Source: Microvirga rosea | GTDB lineage: Bacteria; Pseudomonadota; Alphaproteobacteria; Rhizobiales; Beijerinckiaceae | Assembly: GCF_020595095.1 (NCBI RefSeq) | Contig: NZ_JAJDOP010000009.1 | Span: forward strand, 62,001-126,000 | DNA: 64,000 nt | Direction of reading: 5' to 3' | Shown here: piece by piece, positions 25,748 to 35,198 of the stretch | Layout: each line of letters starts with the position of its first letter | Numbering within the stretch: position 1 is the stretch's first letter | Notes under the pieces: generated by a model | Databases searched by the model: none | Seen by the model: only the letters and a program-made list of their open reading frames with translations | What the model was told of the DNA's origin: nothing | Position numbers and translations under genes: made by a program

Positions 25748-26629
25748 TTATGGTTTGGCGACGATCTCGATGTCGCGGTCGAGGCCGCTTTCCACTTTGA
25801 AATCGCGAGTGTGAACCTTGCCGTCGTGGCGGGCGATCAGGACATAATCTCCCTCGGCCAACGTGACGGAAGGGAAGGCCCCGATAGCTTCCCGGATGAC
25901 GTCGCCGCCGGGCGTCAGCACGCTGAAGGCGGTCCCGGCAAAGGCTTCGCCGCCTTGGGCCGCGACGAGCTTGAGAGTGACGGTGGCCGCGCGGTGGTTG
26001 AGGGTCGCTTCCGTCACCTTGCCGGTCTCGACCTTCAGGTCTGCGCGCATGATCGCGTTGGCGTCCCCATAGGTGGACACCACGTGGTAGGTGCCCTCCG
26101 GCAGACGAATGACGTCATCCGCCCTGGCGTTGGCGATGACCAGACGGCCTTCCGAGTTGGAGCCGATCGGAACATAGACCGAGAAGCTGAGCTTGCTTCC
26201 GGGAATCGACGAATCGCCCACGGCACCCTTCAGCTTGAGCGCTCCGGCGCTGATCACGAGCCGGTCCGACAGGGCTCCCGCCTGGATCGTCAGGCGCTTC
26301 GACGCGCCTGCGAAGCCGTAGGCCACATGAACGATGTAGTTGCCCGGCGAGAGCGTGAAGGTCGGGGTCGGGCTGGTCGAGCGCGCGATGATGGTCGGCT
26401 GGGTCGTATCGCCCTTATCCTCATACACACGCCAGACGAGGCCGGAGCGGATGGACTGATTGTCAGGAAAGACGGCGCTGGTAGCGAGCGTCACCTGGCC
26501 GAGAGTCACCGGCGGAGCCTTCTGCGTCAATGACGGGACGGCCGGCGACGTCTGGGCTTGCGCCGCACCGGAAACGAGGCCGGTTGCCAAGGCGAGAAAA
26601 AGCAGGCGCAGGGTCACGATCGCATTCAT
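25748..26629 (-). CDS. Secreted all-beta protein, function unknown
   Basis: A 293-residue protein with a signal peptide ending SGAAQA|Q. The mature part looks like three beta-sandwich repeats carrying G(N/T/D)Y(I/H/V)V motifs (SPGNYIVHVAYG, PEGTYHVVSTYG, AEGDYVLIARHDG), each followed by a K/V-rich edge strand. Such repeats resemble carboxypeptidase-regulatory-like folds. It lies 15 bases behind the YfhO-type gene and probably shares its transcript. No known function. Confidence 0.75.
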   Translation of the reverse strand: MNAIVTLRLLFLALATGLVSGAAQAQTSPAVPSLTQKAPPVTLGQVTLATSAVFPDNQSIRSGLVWRVYEDKGDTTQPTIIARSTSPTPTFTLSPGNYIVHVAYGFAGASKRLTIQAGALSDRLVISAGALKLKGAVGDSSIPGSKLSFSVYVPIGSNSEGRLVIANARADDVIRLPEGTYHVVSTYGDANAIMRADLKVETGKVTEATLNHRAATVTLKLVAAQGGEAFAGTAFSVLTPGGDVIREAIGAFPSVTLAEGDYVLIARHDGKVHTRDFKVESGLDRDIEIVAKP

Positions 26630-26644
26630 TCCTGAGAGCCGGTC

Positions 26645-29098
26645 CTAGCGTATCCGGGGGACTTCGGCGGTTCTGATCGGCTCTTCCTTCTTGCTCTTTA
26701 CGAGGTCGGAGGCAGCCGCGACAAGATTTTCATAGGAAATGGGGCGAAAATTAAACTCGACCCGATGCCGGCCCGCCGGAATCTCGACGCCGCGGAACAG
26801 GAGGTTCGCGCGGAGCAGGGGCTTACGCTCTCCGTCCACCGTGACCTCCCAGCCGGGATAATAGACGTCGTGCAGGACGAGCACGCCGGCTTCCACCGTT
26901 TCCAGGTCGATGCTGACGGAGTTCCGCTGATAGCTGACGATCTTGACGTGGTCCTGAAGGTCCTTGGGGCTCGCCCCCTCCGCCGAGGACGCGTAGCGCT
27001 CCTTGAGAAGCGGCATGCTTGCGTCGTCGATCAGGGCCTCGCTCTGGCGGTTGAATTCCGGCAGCTCCTCCTGATCGAGGGCCGCCTCGGAATCCACCGG
27101 GCTGATCTCATGCGCCACATAGGCGCGTGGGCTCGCGCCGTTGAGACGATAGATCCACATGCGGCCGGTGCCGTAGACGATCTCGGCTCCCGTCAGCCGG
27201 GGGAAATGGCGCGGCATGCGCTCGATCGGGCGGTCGAGCACCAGATATTCCAGGCCGAGAAGTCCGGCGAGGCGGCACTTGTAGCCCCGGAACGTCGCCG
27301 GAAAGGTCCGGAGATTCGGATCCTCGGCGTTCTCGCCTGGGCCAATGGCCCGCTCGTAATCGGCGAGGCGGAGCGGGTTGTAGCCGATGATGTCCTCGAT
27401 CTGCAGCACCATGGAGGCGTTCTGCCACGGTCCTCCGAGGCCGAGGATCTCGACGCGCGGGTAGTCGCCTTCGGAATGCCGGTCGGCCAGCTCGCGCTTG
27501 AGGATCTGGAGCCCTTGGAGCTGTTCGGGCGGGAGCTGGCGGAAGACGGCGTAGCGCTCGGCCGGCTCCGCATTCAGCGGCGAGGCGGCATGGCGCAGGA
27601 TGAGCTCCCCGCCGGTCAAGGTGATCAGCACCATGGCTGAGATTTCGCGCCACCGGGGCGTGAGGCTCGCCTTGGACAGGGCCGCGATCAGAAGCGCGGC
27701 GGCCACGAGGCCGAGGCCGATCTCGCGCATGGCGGGAGCACCCTGTCCGGCCCGGAGGGCGAATGCCATGGCGCTGGCGATCGCGGCGATAGCAAGGGCA
27801 AGCGACAGCATCGGCAGGAAGATATGGAGCCTGCCGACGGAAGGGGCGGCCCATTTCGGAAGCCCGTCGACGACGTAGCGGTGGACCAGATAGCCCGCCG
27901 CAAAGGCGAGCATGATGTTGATCAGAAAGGTCGCATCCGCGGGACGGCGATAAAGATCGACGCCGGGCATGTGGTCGAAGATCATCTCGAAGCCGGGCGT
28001 GTAGCGTCCAAGCGCGTAAAGCAGGGCCAGGACGCCCACCACGAAGAAGAAGCGGAACTCGCGCGCCAGGAGGCGCCCGCCTGCGATTCCATGCCAGAAG
28101 AGGAACAGGGCCGGGATCGTGCCGATGAACAGGTAGTTGGTGGCCCGGTCGGTCCAGGTGCCCTCCGACAGGCTGTGCCAGTCCGGCCCCCAGTAGTCGT
28201 AGGTCCAGCGCAGGGAGCCGAAGACGTTGCCGAAAAGGATCGTCGCGAGGCTTTCGGGCGGCAGCGAGCCCATGGCCGCGACACCGAACCCGAAGGATGG
28301 GCGGGTCGAGGTGGCCAGGAACTGCATGGTCAGGACGACAGGGACTGCCAGGAGTGCCCCGCCGATTGCGGCCATCGTCACCAGAACGCCGAGCCGGGAC
28401 TTGAAATAGGAAAAGGGAGCGGAAGCCGTCGCGATCCGGTAGCCGGCGCCGGCAAGAAGCGTCAGGTCGCAGAGAAAGGCGACCTGATCCCGCCCGATGG
28501 TCATCAAGACCGCCACGACGGCGAACAAGGCGCCAAAGCGATACGAGCGCCGGTCGAGCGCTTCCTCGAGCAGCAGGAGCGCAAGGGGGAACCAACCGTA
28601 GCTGAGGATGATCCCGGTATGCTGGAGCCGGGCGCTGGCGGATCCGCCGAGAATGAAGACGATCGCCGCAACCACCGCTCCGGCCGGATGCCAGCCGCGC
28701 CTTCTGAACAGGGGGACGAAGGCGAGGGCGCCCGGGATGAAATGGGCGAAGATCACCAGGTCGAACAACTGCATCGACGGCTCGGGGACCAGCCATCCGA
28801 AGAACAGCATCGTGGGGGTGAACAGGAGCGATTGCGGATCTGCCGCAGAAGGATGTCCCCCGAAATGGTAGGGGTTCCAGAACGGCATTTCCCCGTGCGC
28901 CAGCGCTGCGCCGAGATAGCGAAGGGTCGGGTAGAACTGGTTCTTCGAGTCCCAGGGAACGACGGTGCCCGTCAACGGCCAGATCAGGGCCGCGAGAGCC
29001 CAGAAAGCCAGGATGAGGCCCAAGGCCACGAGGGTCGGACGCCGGGTCCAGATCCCAGGTTCCGTTACTTTGCCCGATGCAGGTACAGATGTGTTCAT
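26645..29098 (-). CDS. YfhO-family multi-pass membrane protein
   Basis: An 817-residue polytopic inner-membrane protein with about a dozen helices and a soluble C-terminal domain. The DSKNQFYPTLRYLG and PFWNPYHFGGHPSAADPQS loops near the N-terminus and the C-terminal YYPGWEVTVDGERKPLL...AGRHRVEFNFRP stretch match the YfhO family, which is related to lipid-linked sugar transferases and acts on envelope glycopolymers in Gram-positives. Enzymatic residues are not defined here. It leads the secreted beta protein, which suggests an envelope function. Confidence 0.83.
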   Translation of the reverse strand: MNTSVPASGKVTEPGIWTRRPTLVALGLILAFWALAALIWPLTGTVVPWDSKNQFYPTLRYLGAALAHGEMPFWNPYHFGGHPSAADPQSLLFTPTMLFFGWLVPEPSMQLFDLVIFAHFIPGALAFVPLFRRRGWHPAGAVVAAIVFILGGSASARLQHTGIILSYGWFPLALLLLEEALDRRSYRFGALFAVVAVLMTIGRDQVAFLCDLTLLAGAGYRIATASAPFSYFKSRLGVLVTMAAIGGALLAVPVVLTMQFLATSTRPSFGFGVAAMGSLPPESLATILFGNVFGSLRWTYDYWGPDWHSLSEGTWTDRATNYLFIGTIPALFLFWHGIAGGRLLAREFRFFFVVGVLALLYALGRYTPGFEMIFDHMPGVDLYRRPADATFLINIMLAFAAGYLVHRYVVDGLPKWAAPSVGRLHIFLPMLSLALAIAAIASAMAFALRAGQGAPAMREIGLGLVAAALLIAALSKASLTPRWREISAMVLITLTGGELILRHAASPLNAEPAERYAVFRQLPPEQLQGLQILKRELADRHSEGDYPRVEILGLGGPWQNASMVLQIEDIIGYNPLRLADYERAIGPGENAEDPNLRTFPATFRGYKCRLAGLLGLEYLVLDRPIERMPRHFPRLTGAEIVYGTGRMWIYRLNGASPRAYVAHEISPVDSEAALDQEELPEFNRQSEALIDDASMPLLKERYASSAEGASPKDLQDHVKIVSYQRNSVSIDLETVEAGVLVLHDVYYPGWEVTVDGERKPLLRANLLFRGVEIPAGRHRVEFNFRPISYENLVAAASDLVKSKKEEPIRTAEVPRIR

Positions 29099-29410
29099 TG
29101 TTATTGAGACGGCACTCCACCGGTGACTCTAGGCAGGTCCCGGACGATCCCCCGAGGCGATCGAGGCGGAGCTCGCCGGACCGGCAAGCCACCATTCCTC
29201 GCCATGCTCAGGAAACCTGCTTGGCGTGTCGCCGTACTCCCCCTATACATCCGCTGCGGTTTCTGTTCTGCAACGGCCCCAAAATGCCCGCGCTTCCTCA
29301 AGCGCAACAAGAGGGCGAGACCATGGCAGGCAAAGCGCCGCCGAAATCCCGCTGCCCTTGAGGCATCTCAAAAGCATTGTCTCATATATTCCCTGTCGGA
29401 TGAAGGTCCT
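29099..29410. promoter_or_regulatory. Divergent promoter region, YfhO-type / nitroreductase
   Basis: About 310 bases without a supported gene. A 12-codon open frame beginning ATG at 29322 (MAGKAPPKSRCP) has a GAGGG in front but no support as a leader peptide. The AT-richer bases near 29385 (TCATATATT) may be a -10 region for the nitroreductase. Confidence 0.3.
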
Positions 29411-29974
29411 ATGAACGAAAGCCTTGCCCGCCTTGAGCAACGTCGCTCCGTCCCCGCCCGCTGGCTGAGCGAGCCGGGGCCGACACCCTCGGAGATCGAC
29501 ACGCTTTTGACCGTTGCGGCCCGCGTGCCCGATCACGGGAAGCTCGTTCCGTGGCGCTTCATCCTCATCGAAGGGGAGGGACGCCAGCGGTTGGGCGAGG
29601 TGCTGGTGGGGGCCTTCAAGGCCGACCAGCCCGAGGCGGAGGCCGAAAAGGTGGAGGCGGAGCGCACCAGGTTCTCGCATGCGCCGCTCGTGGTCGCGGT
29701 CGTATCGAGGGTCACGCCCCACGTGAAGATCCCCGATTGGGAGCAGGTGCTGTCGGCGGGCGCCGTCTGCATGAATCTCCTCAACGGAGCGACCGCGCTC
29801 GGGTTCGGGGCGGTTTGGCTCACAGGTTGGGCCGCGTTCGACCGGCGGGTGCTCGACGCGCTCGGCCTCGCGCCGGAGGAGCGCATCGCCGGCTTCATCC
29901 ACATCGGGACGGCGAGTGAGACGCCCACCGACCGGGCGCGTCCCGCCCTTGCCGATATCGTGACCCGCTTCTGA
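29411..29974 (+). CDS. Nitroreductase family protein (YdjA-like)
   Basis: A 187-residue FMN enzyme reducing nitro or quinone compounds. RRSVPARWLSEPGPT at the N-terminus and VAARVPDHGKLVPWRFILIEG near residue 40 form the FMN site; VCMNLLNGATALGFGAVWLTG and GFIHIGTASE are also family motifs. It ends 6 bases before the flavin reductase gene, so both probably share one transcript. The ATG at 29411 has GAAGG ahead. The physiological substrate is unknown. Confidence 0.9.
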   Translation: MNESLARLEQRRSVPARWLSEPGPTPSEIDTLLTVAARVPDHGKLVPWRFILIEGEGRQRLGEVLVGAFKADQPEAEAEKVEAERTRFSHAPLVVAVVSRVTPHVKIPDWEQVLSAGAVCMNLLNGATALGFGAVWLTGWAAFDRRVLDALGLAPEERIAGFIHIGTASETPTDRARPALADIVTRF

Positions 29975-29980
29975 CGAACC

Positions 29981-30589
29981 ATGTTCTACGAAACCGCCAC
30001 CAAGAACCACGGCCTTCCCCACGACCCCTTCAAGGCCATCGTGACGCCCCGGCCCATCGGCTGGATCACGGCGATGAGCGGGAAAGGGGAGGTGAATCTG
30101 TCGCCCTACTCGTTCTTCAATGCGATCGGCGAGAATCCGCCGATGGTCGCCTTTTCGTCCAACGGGCGGAAGGATGCGGTCACATTCATCGAGGAAACCA
30201 AGGAATTCGTCTGCAACGTCGCGAGCTTCGACTTGCGGGATCAGCTCAATTTGACCTCCGCCCCCCTGGCGCGGGGCGAGAACGAGATGGTTCATGCCGG
30301 GCTGGAGGCCGCACCCTCGCGCCTCGTGAAGCCGCCGCGGGTGGCTCAGGCACCGGCGGCCCTCGAATGCCGATGGGTCCAGACCGTTCCGCTCGTGCCC
30401 CTGGAGGGCGGAACGCCGACCTATTTCCTGGTCATCGGTCAGGTTGTCGGCATTCACATCGACGACCGCTTCATCGTGGACGGTTTGGTCGATACCGCGG
30501 CCATGCGGCCGATCGCCCGCTCCGGCTATCGCGACTACTTCGTTGCGACGCCCGAGACAAAGTTCGCCATGACGAGACCGGGCGGCTAG
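29981..30589 (+). CDS. Flavin reductase-like FMN-binding protein
   Basis: A 202-residue flavin-reductase-like domain protein. PRPIGWITAMSGKGEVNLSPYS near residue 22 is the FMN-binding signature; FSSNGRKDAVTFIEETKEFVCN follows. It could supply reduced flavin to a partner, perhaps the nitroreductase directly upstream. The last four bases overlap the convergent CitE-like gene. The electron acceptor is unknown. Confidence 0.88.
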   Translation: MFYETATKNHGLPHDPFKAIVTPRPIGWITAMSGKGEVNLSPYSFFNAIGENPPMVAFSSNGRKDAVTFIEETKEFVCNVASFDLRDQLNLTSAPLARGENEMVHAGLEAAPSRLVKPPRVAQAPAALECRWVQTVPLVPLEGGTPTYFLVIGQVVGIHIDDRFIVDGLVDTAAMRPIARSGYRDYFVATPETKFAMTRPGG

Positions 30590-31458
30590 CGCTTTCCGGC
30601 TCTTGTCAGGAGGCGCTCGGCCCGGACCAGATGGGGGCGGTCGAGCATCTCGCCGGCGACCCCCACGACGCCCGCGCCTGGAGAGGCTTGAAAGGCCGCG
30701 ATGACGGCCTCTGCCCGCGCGACGGCCTCTTGCGACGGCGTGAACGCCTCGTTGATCACCGGAACCTGTGCCGGATGGATCGCCATCTTGGCGACGAACC
30801 CGTCCCTGCGAGCCTCCCGGCACTCGGCGGCGAGGCCCTCGAGGTCACGAAAGTTGGTGTAGACCGCATCGACCGCATCGACGCCCGCCGCCGCCGCCCC
30901 CAAAAGGGTCAGGGAGCGCACCAGACGATAAGGGTCGGTATAAAGGCCATTCTCCCCTCGGTTTCCTTCGGCTCCGATATCGGCGGAAAGATCTTCCCCG
31001 CCCCATGCAAGGCCCGCGAGCCTGTGACTCGCGCCCGCGAACGTGCCGAGGGCAAAAACGCCAAGGGCATTCTCGGTGGCGATGGCGAGGATCCGGGTGC
31101 CGCCATCATCGAGACCGAACTCGGCTTCCCGCACGGCGAGCTTTGCGCCCAGATGGGCCGCGTCGACCCCGCCGACGGCCTTCGGCAGCACGACGCCATG
31201 CGGACCCGCGCGCATGACACCATCGAGGTCATCGTCGATCAGGCCGGAGGTCAGGCCGTTCACCCGGACATAGAGGCGCGGCCCCGCCGGTTGGCCCTTT
31301 GCTTCCGTCAGGAAGGAGGCCGTCGTGGCGCGTGCCTCGGCCTTGGCATCGAGGGCAACCGAATCTTCCAGATCGATCAGAAGAGCATCGGCCCCGGACA
31401 GGAGGGCCTTTTCGAGTTTCTTGCGGCTGTCGCCGGGAACGAACAGGAGCGAGCGCAT
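30586..31458 (-). CDS. HpcH/HpaI aldolase, CitE-like CoA-ester lyase
   Basis: A 290-residue TIM-barrel CoA-ester lyase. MRSLLFVPGDSRKKLEKAL is the family N-terminus, ALLIDLEDSVAL provides a metal-site region, LYVRVNGL and VVLPKAVGG follow, and ILAIATENALGVF and GGEDLSADIGAE hold further metal ligands. Such enzymes cleave malyl-, methylmalyl- or citramalyl-CoA. It starts five bases after the stop of the MaoC gene, so the two form one transcript. The exact substrate is inferred only from this pairing. Confidence 0.87.
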   Translation of the reverse strand: MRSLLFVPGDSRKKLEKALLSGADALLIDLEDSVALDAKAEARATTASFLTEAKGQPAGPRLYVRVNGLTSGLIDDDLDGVMRAGPHGVVLPKAVGGVDAAHLGAKLAVREAEFGLDDGGTRILAIATENALGVFALGTFAGASHRLAGLAWGGEDLSADIGAEGNRGENGLYTDPYRLVRSLTLLGAAAAGVDAVDAVYTNFRDLEGLAAECREARRDGFVAKMAIHPAQVPVINEAFTPSQEAVARAEAVIAAFQASPGAGVVGVAGEMLDRPHLVRAERLLTRAGKR

Positions 31459-31463
31459 CGGCC

Positions 31464-31958
31464 TCAAACCTCGATCGTCGTGTCGCGCTTGCGCATGAAG
31501 GCCTGCCGGCGGCACTCGGCCACAAGGGTGCCGTCCTGCTTGTAGGCCCGGTGGATGAAGTCGACGATCCCCGCATCCGGGCGCGAGCGCGATTCCCGCT
31601 TTGCGACGATCTCGGTCGTGACGTTGATCGTATCGCCTTCGAACAGGGGGGCGGGGAACTTCACGTCCGTCATGCCCAGATTGGCGATGGTGGTGCCCAC
31701 GGTCGTGTCGTTCACGGAGATGCCGATCATCAACCCGAGGGTGAACAGGGAGTTCATGAGGGGGCGGCCCCATTCGGTCTCGGTTGCGCAGAAATGCGCG
31801 TCGATATGAAGGGGCTGCGGATTGAGCGTCATGTTGGAGAAGAGCATGTTGTCCATCTGCGTCACCGTCCGGGTCAGGCGGTGGCGCATGATGTCGCCGA
31901 TCACGAAATCCTCGAAGAAGAGGCCGCCCCTCGGGTGCCTTTTGCTCTCATCGCTCAT
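31464..31958 (-). CDS. MaoC-type (R)-specific enoyl-CoA hydratase/dehydratase
   Basis: A 164-residue hot-dog-fold protein. The catalytic region appears in SNMTLNPQPLHIDAHFC near residue 42, matching the N...PxH..D pattern of MaoC hydratases. FEGDTINVTTEIVAKRES follows. MaoC plus CitE-like lyase pairs are known from itaconate/citramalyl-CoA and mesaconyl/methylmalyl-CoA metabolism; either could apply. Directly followed by the lyase gene. Confidence 0.88.
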   Translation of the reverse strand: MSDESKRHPRGGLFFEDFVIGDIMRHRLTRTVTQMDNMLFSNMTLNPQPLHIDAHFCATETEWGRPLMNSLFTLGLMIGISVNDTTVGTTIANLGMTDVKFPAPLFEGDTINVTTEIVAKRESRSRPDAGIVDFIHRAYKQDGTLVAECRRQAFMRKRDTTIEV

Positions 31959-32027
31959 GTGGAGATCCTTGTTTCGCCCATGGCCGCCCGGTGGCCGACC
32001 TGCCGATGCTCCGGCCCGCGCCGAAGG

Positions 32028-32801
32028 TCAATAGCCGAATTGCTCTCTCAGAATCCGTTCGTCGAGGCTGTGACCGGGATCGTGCAGCATCACGAGGTCG
32101 ATGCTGCGGTCCATGGAAGCGTGGACCCTTGAGATATCACGGAATTCCGTGTGATCCGCCACGGCGCTCACCGGTCTCTCGATGGGATCCATCACCTCGA
32201 TCTGGATCTTGGCATAGTCAGGCAGCAGCGCCCCCCGCCAGTGGCGCGGCCGAAAGGCCGAAATGGGCGTCAGCGCCAGAAGGGGGGCATTGAGAGGAAG
32301 AATCGGCCCGTCGACCGAAAGGTTGTAGGCCGTGGACCCCGCCGGGGTCGCGATCAGGACCCCGTCGGACATCAGTTCGGAAAGCCGGACCTGGTTGTCG
32401 ATGCTGACCCGCAGTTTCGCGGCCTGATAGGTCTGTCTCAGCATGGAGACTTCGTTGATCGCGCGGGCCGTATGGGAGGTCCCGCGCACGTCCCAGGCCA
32501 CCATCAGGAGGGGATGGGCGACGCTGCGCTCCGAGGCCTCGAGCCGATCGAACAGCTCGTCCTCGCGGAACTCGTTCATGAGAAAGCCGACCGTGCCCTT
32601 GTTCATGCCGTAGATCGGCTTCGACCTGCCCATGAAGCGATGAAGCGTGCGGAGCATGAGCCCGTCGCCGCCGAGCGCCACGATCACATCCGCATCGTCG
32701 GGCTCCACGCTCGGATAACGGCCCTTCAGCAGCGCGAGCGCGGATTGCGCTTCCGCCGTCGGACTGGCAACGAATGCGACATGGTTGAAACGGCGCGCCA
32801 T
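32028..32801 (-). CDS. nadK: NAD kinase
   Basis: Phosphorylates NAD to NADP, using ATP or polyphosphate. The 257-residue protein carries the GGDG motif (residues 44-47, in [12 protein letters not shown]), [20 protein letters not shown] and [21 protein letters not shown], all NadK hallmarks. It is the short form without an N-terminal extension. The gene is divergent from cutA, with about 48 bases between the start codons. Confidence 0.96.
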   Translation of the reverse strand: MARRFNHVAFVASPTAEAQSALALLKGRYPSVEPDDADVIVALGGDGLMLRTLHRFMGRSKPIYGMNKGTVGFLMNEFREDELFDRLEASERSVAHPLLMVAWDVRGTSHTARAINEVSMLRQTYQAAKLRVSIDNQVRLSELMSDGVLIATPAGSTAYNLSVDGPILPLNAPLLALTPISAFRPRHWRGALLPDYAKIQIEVMDPIERPVSAVADHTEFRDISRVHASMDRSIDLVMLHDPGHSLDERILREQFGY

Positions 32802-32849
32802 GCCCGGGTACCCTCCTCACGCCAAACGGCTATTGGAAGAAGGCATAGC

Positions 32850-33173
32850 ATGGAGAGCCCACTTCTCGTCTATACGACCTTTCCCGATGTCGACACCGCA
32901 TTGAGCGTCGGCGAGGATCTGGTCCGGGAGCGAATGATCGCCTGCATGAATGTGCTGCCCGGAATGCGCTCGGTCTACGCCTGGAAAGGGTCGGTCGAGC
33001 GAGGCGCGGAGGCAATCGCCATTCTCAAGACGCGAAAGAGCCTGCAGGATCAGGTTCTGCAGGCTCTCAAAAGCCGCCATCCCTATGAGACGCCGGTCAT
33101 CCTGACCATCGAGCCGGGTGCGGATGCGGACACCCTTGCCTGGCTTGTCGGCGAGACGACTGTGCCCACCTAG
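32850..33173 (+). CDS. cutA: Divalent-cation tolerance protein CutA
   Basis: A 107-residue small trimeric protein with a ferredoxin-like fold. LLVYTTFPDVDTALSVGEDLV, ERMIACMNVLPGMRSVYAWKG and KSRHPYETPVIL are the family signatures; the conserved Cys and His are candidate metal ligands. In E. coli the gene influences copper tolerance, but the molecular role is unresolved. The ATG at 32850 is the only sensible start. Confidence 0.94.
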   Translation: MESPLLVYTTFPDVDTALSVGEDLVRERMIACMNVLPGMRSVYAWKGSVERGAEAIAILKTRKSLQDQVLQALKSRHPYETPVILTIEPGADADTLAWLVGETTVPT

Positions 33174-33187
33174 GACTGCTTCTGCGG

Positions 33188-34159
33188 TTAGAGGCCGGAG
33201 CTCCATTGCACCGGAACGAACCGGTAGCCGTTGCCGTCCTTCGCGATATGGCCCGTCGCAGGGAAGGGGGCATGATAAAAAGCGACCTGCGCCCGTTCGG
33301 CGGAGGCCATGTCGAGCATCTTATGCCGCGTCTGGCGCGCCGTCTCGGCATCCATGTCGAAAACGGCGGACCAGTCGGGATTCCGGACGAAGAGCGCCGG
33401 ATGGTTCGTCACGTCGGACATGACGATCAGCTTTCCCTGTCCGGAGTTCAGCATGTAGGACGTATGGCCCGGCGTGTGACCGGGCGTCGCGATCGAGGTG
33501 AGGCCGGGTACGATCTCCTTGCCGGCATCATAGCGCTTCACGTCCTTCGCGACGGGATCGAATACCCGGTGAACCCCCTGGAAGGCGCCCTTCATGGCCT
33601 CCGGAGCCTGGCTCATCCGGGCATCGTCCATCCAGAAGTCCCATTCCTGAGCCGGCACCATGATTTCCGCCTTCGGAAAGACGGCCGTCCCGTCCTTCAA
33701 CCGCAGGCCGTTGATATGGTCGCCGTGGAAATGGCTGATGACCACCGTGTCAACTTGGGCAGGATCGAACCCGGCCGCGCGGAAATTCGACATCCAGGTG
33801 CCGGAGGTGGGGGCGCCCATGTCGCCGTTGCCGGTGTCGATCAAAGTGACGCGGCCATTTTGCCGGATCGCAAGGGTCGTGAAAGTCAGCGGGATTTTGT
33901 CGGCAGGAAGAAAGGCATCCTGCATCGCTTTCTTGACGTCGTTGAGCTCCGCGTTGCGGATGAAGCCTTCCAACGGGCGATAGGCGAAACCGTCGTTGAT
34001 GGCGGTCACTTCGATGTCCCCCACCTTGTAGCGGTAATAGCCGGGGGCTTGGCGCGACGATGTCGTGGTGCCCTGGGGAGCGGGGCTCGATTGAGCCAGG
34101 GCGGAGCCGGCAACCGGAATAGCGGTACTTGCAAGAATGGCGCGACGGGTCAGCGTCAT
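33188..34159 (-). CDS. Exported metallo-beta-lactamase-fold hydrolase
   Basis: A 323-residue MBL-fold protein. The N-terminus MTLTRRAILASTAIPVAG...ALAQ carries a twin-arginine-like export signal. The zinc motif HFHGDH is in VVISHFHGDHINGL, with further ligands in TPGHTPGHT and VMSDVTNH. AGAGAGG precedes the ATG at 34159, which is preferred to an upstream start at 34318. It resembles quorum-quenching lactonase or phosphotriesterase-like MBL proteins, but substrates vary widely. Convergent with cutA. Confidence 0.87.
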   Translation of the reverse strand: MTLTRRAILASTAIPVAGSALAQSSPAPQGTTTSSRQAPGYYRYKVGDIEVTAINDGFAYRPLEGFIRNAELNDVKKAMQDAFLPADKIPLTFTTLAIRQNGRVTLIDTGNGDMGAPTSGTWMSNFRAAGFDPAQVDTVVISHFHGDHINGLRLKDGTAVFPKAEIMVPAQEWDFWMDDARMSQAPEAMKGAFQGVHRVFDPVAKDVKRYDAGKEIVPGLTSIATPGHTPGHTSYMLNSGQGKLIVMSDVTNHPALFVRNPDWSAVFDMDAETARQTRHKMLDMASAERAQVAFYHAPFPATGHIAKDGNGYRFVPVQWSSGL

Positions 34160-34262
34160 GAGAACCTCTCTGGAAAAAGGATCGTCAAGGCTAGAGAGCG
34201 ACTTCAAGAGCGCAAGAGCTTGGCCTTTCACGAATCGGCGAGCGTCAGCGTCCGAAGCGGGT

Positions 34263-35087
34263 TCAGTCGTCTGTCCGCGTGAGCTGGTACAGTGCGATCC
34301 CGCTCGTTGTGGCGACATTCAAGGAGTCGAACCCGCCACTCATCGGAATCGTGACCGAGCGGGTTTGGGCAAGAAGCTCCGGCGGCAGACCGGGACCTTC
34401 GGCGCCGAGGAGCAGGGCCGTCCGACCCTGAGGCTTGATCCGGCTGAGAGGCTCGGCGCCCGACGGGGAAAGGGACAGGATCTCGAAACCTGAGCTTCGA
34501 AGGTGTTCGAGCAGGTTTTCCGCCGAACCGGCGCGGGTGAACGGAACGACCAGGGATCCCCCGACGGCGACACGGATGGCTTTCCGGTAAAGCGGATCGC
34601 AGGTCGTGTCATCGAGCAGAACGCCGTCTGCCCCGAAAGCGGCGGCATTGCGAAAGATGCCGCCGACATTGTCGTGATTCGCAAGCCCGACGAGCCCGAG
34701 CACAAGGGCGTTTGGCGGCAGCCCGTTCAGAAATTGCCTGGGGGGAGCGGAGGGAATTCTACGGGCGATAGCCAGGATGCCGCGATGAATGGGAAATCCG
34801 ACGATCGCGTCCATGACGGAGCGGCCCGCCGCATAAACTGGAACTCCAGCGGGCACTTTCGCCAGAAGATCGCTCATTCCTTCGACACGGTTTTCCGACA
34901 GCAGGAGCGATTCCACCGCAAAACGCTCCTGCCGAAGCAGGACCCGCAGCACGACCTCGCCTTCCGCCACGAAGAGATTTTGCCGTCCGATCAGGTCGCG
35001 CTCGCGAACCGCCCGGTAAGGTTCGATTCGGGGATCGTCGGGGTCTGTGATCGTAACCGTGTTCGGCATCGGGTCGGGTGCAGCCAT
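34263..35087 (-). CDS. TrmH/SpoU-family RNA 2'-O-methyltransferase
   Basis: A 274-residue SPOUT methyltransferase. The N-terminal substrate-binding part (FVAEGEVVLRVLL) is followed by the knotted SAM domain: NVGGIFRNAAAFGADGVLLD, ALLLGAEGPGLP and IPMSGGFDSLNVATTSGIALYQL are motifs 1 to 3. It is distinct from RlmB at 44247. The target tRNA or rRNA position cannot be assigned. No operon partner is apparent. Confidence 0.9.
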   Translation of the reverse strand: MAAPDPMPNTVTITDPDDPRIEPYRAVRERDLIGRQNLFVAEGEVVLRVLLRQERFAVESLLLSENRVEGMSDLLAKVPAGVPVYAAGRSVMDAIVGFPIHRGILAIARRIPSAPPRQFLNGLPPNALVLGLVGLANHDNVGGIFRNAAAFGADGVLLDDTTCDPLYRKAIRVAVGGSLVVPFTRAGSAENLLEHLRSSGFEILSLSPSGAEPLSRIKPQGRTALLLGAEGPGLPPELLAQTRSVTIPMSGGFDSLNVATTSGIALYQLTRTDD

Positions 35088-35198
35088 GAGTTCGATTGTT
35101 CCGACCTATGGCGGCGCTTGAGCGCGGGAACAACGACTTTCTGTCTCTGTTAGCCCCACGCGATAGGTTCTGGTCGATCTTTATGGAGGCAGACGGTC

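Noticed and set aside
27108..29195. A long antisense-frame protein within the YfhO gene
   Set aside because: It overlaps an obvious membrane-protein gene on the same strand in another frame and is Arg/Pro-rich, as expected for a shadow frame.
29322..29360. 12-codon open frame MAGKAPPKSRCP as a leader peptide
   Set aside because: No regulatory codon run, no attenuator hairpin nearby and no known family; a chance frame is likelier.
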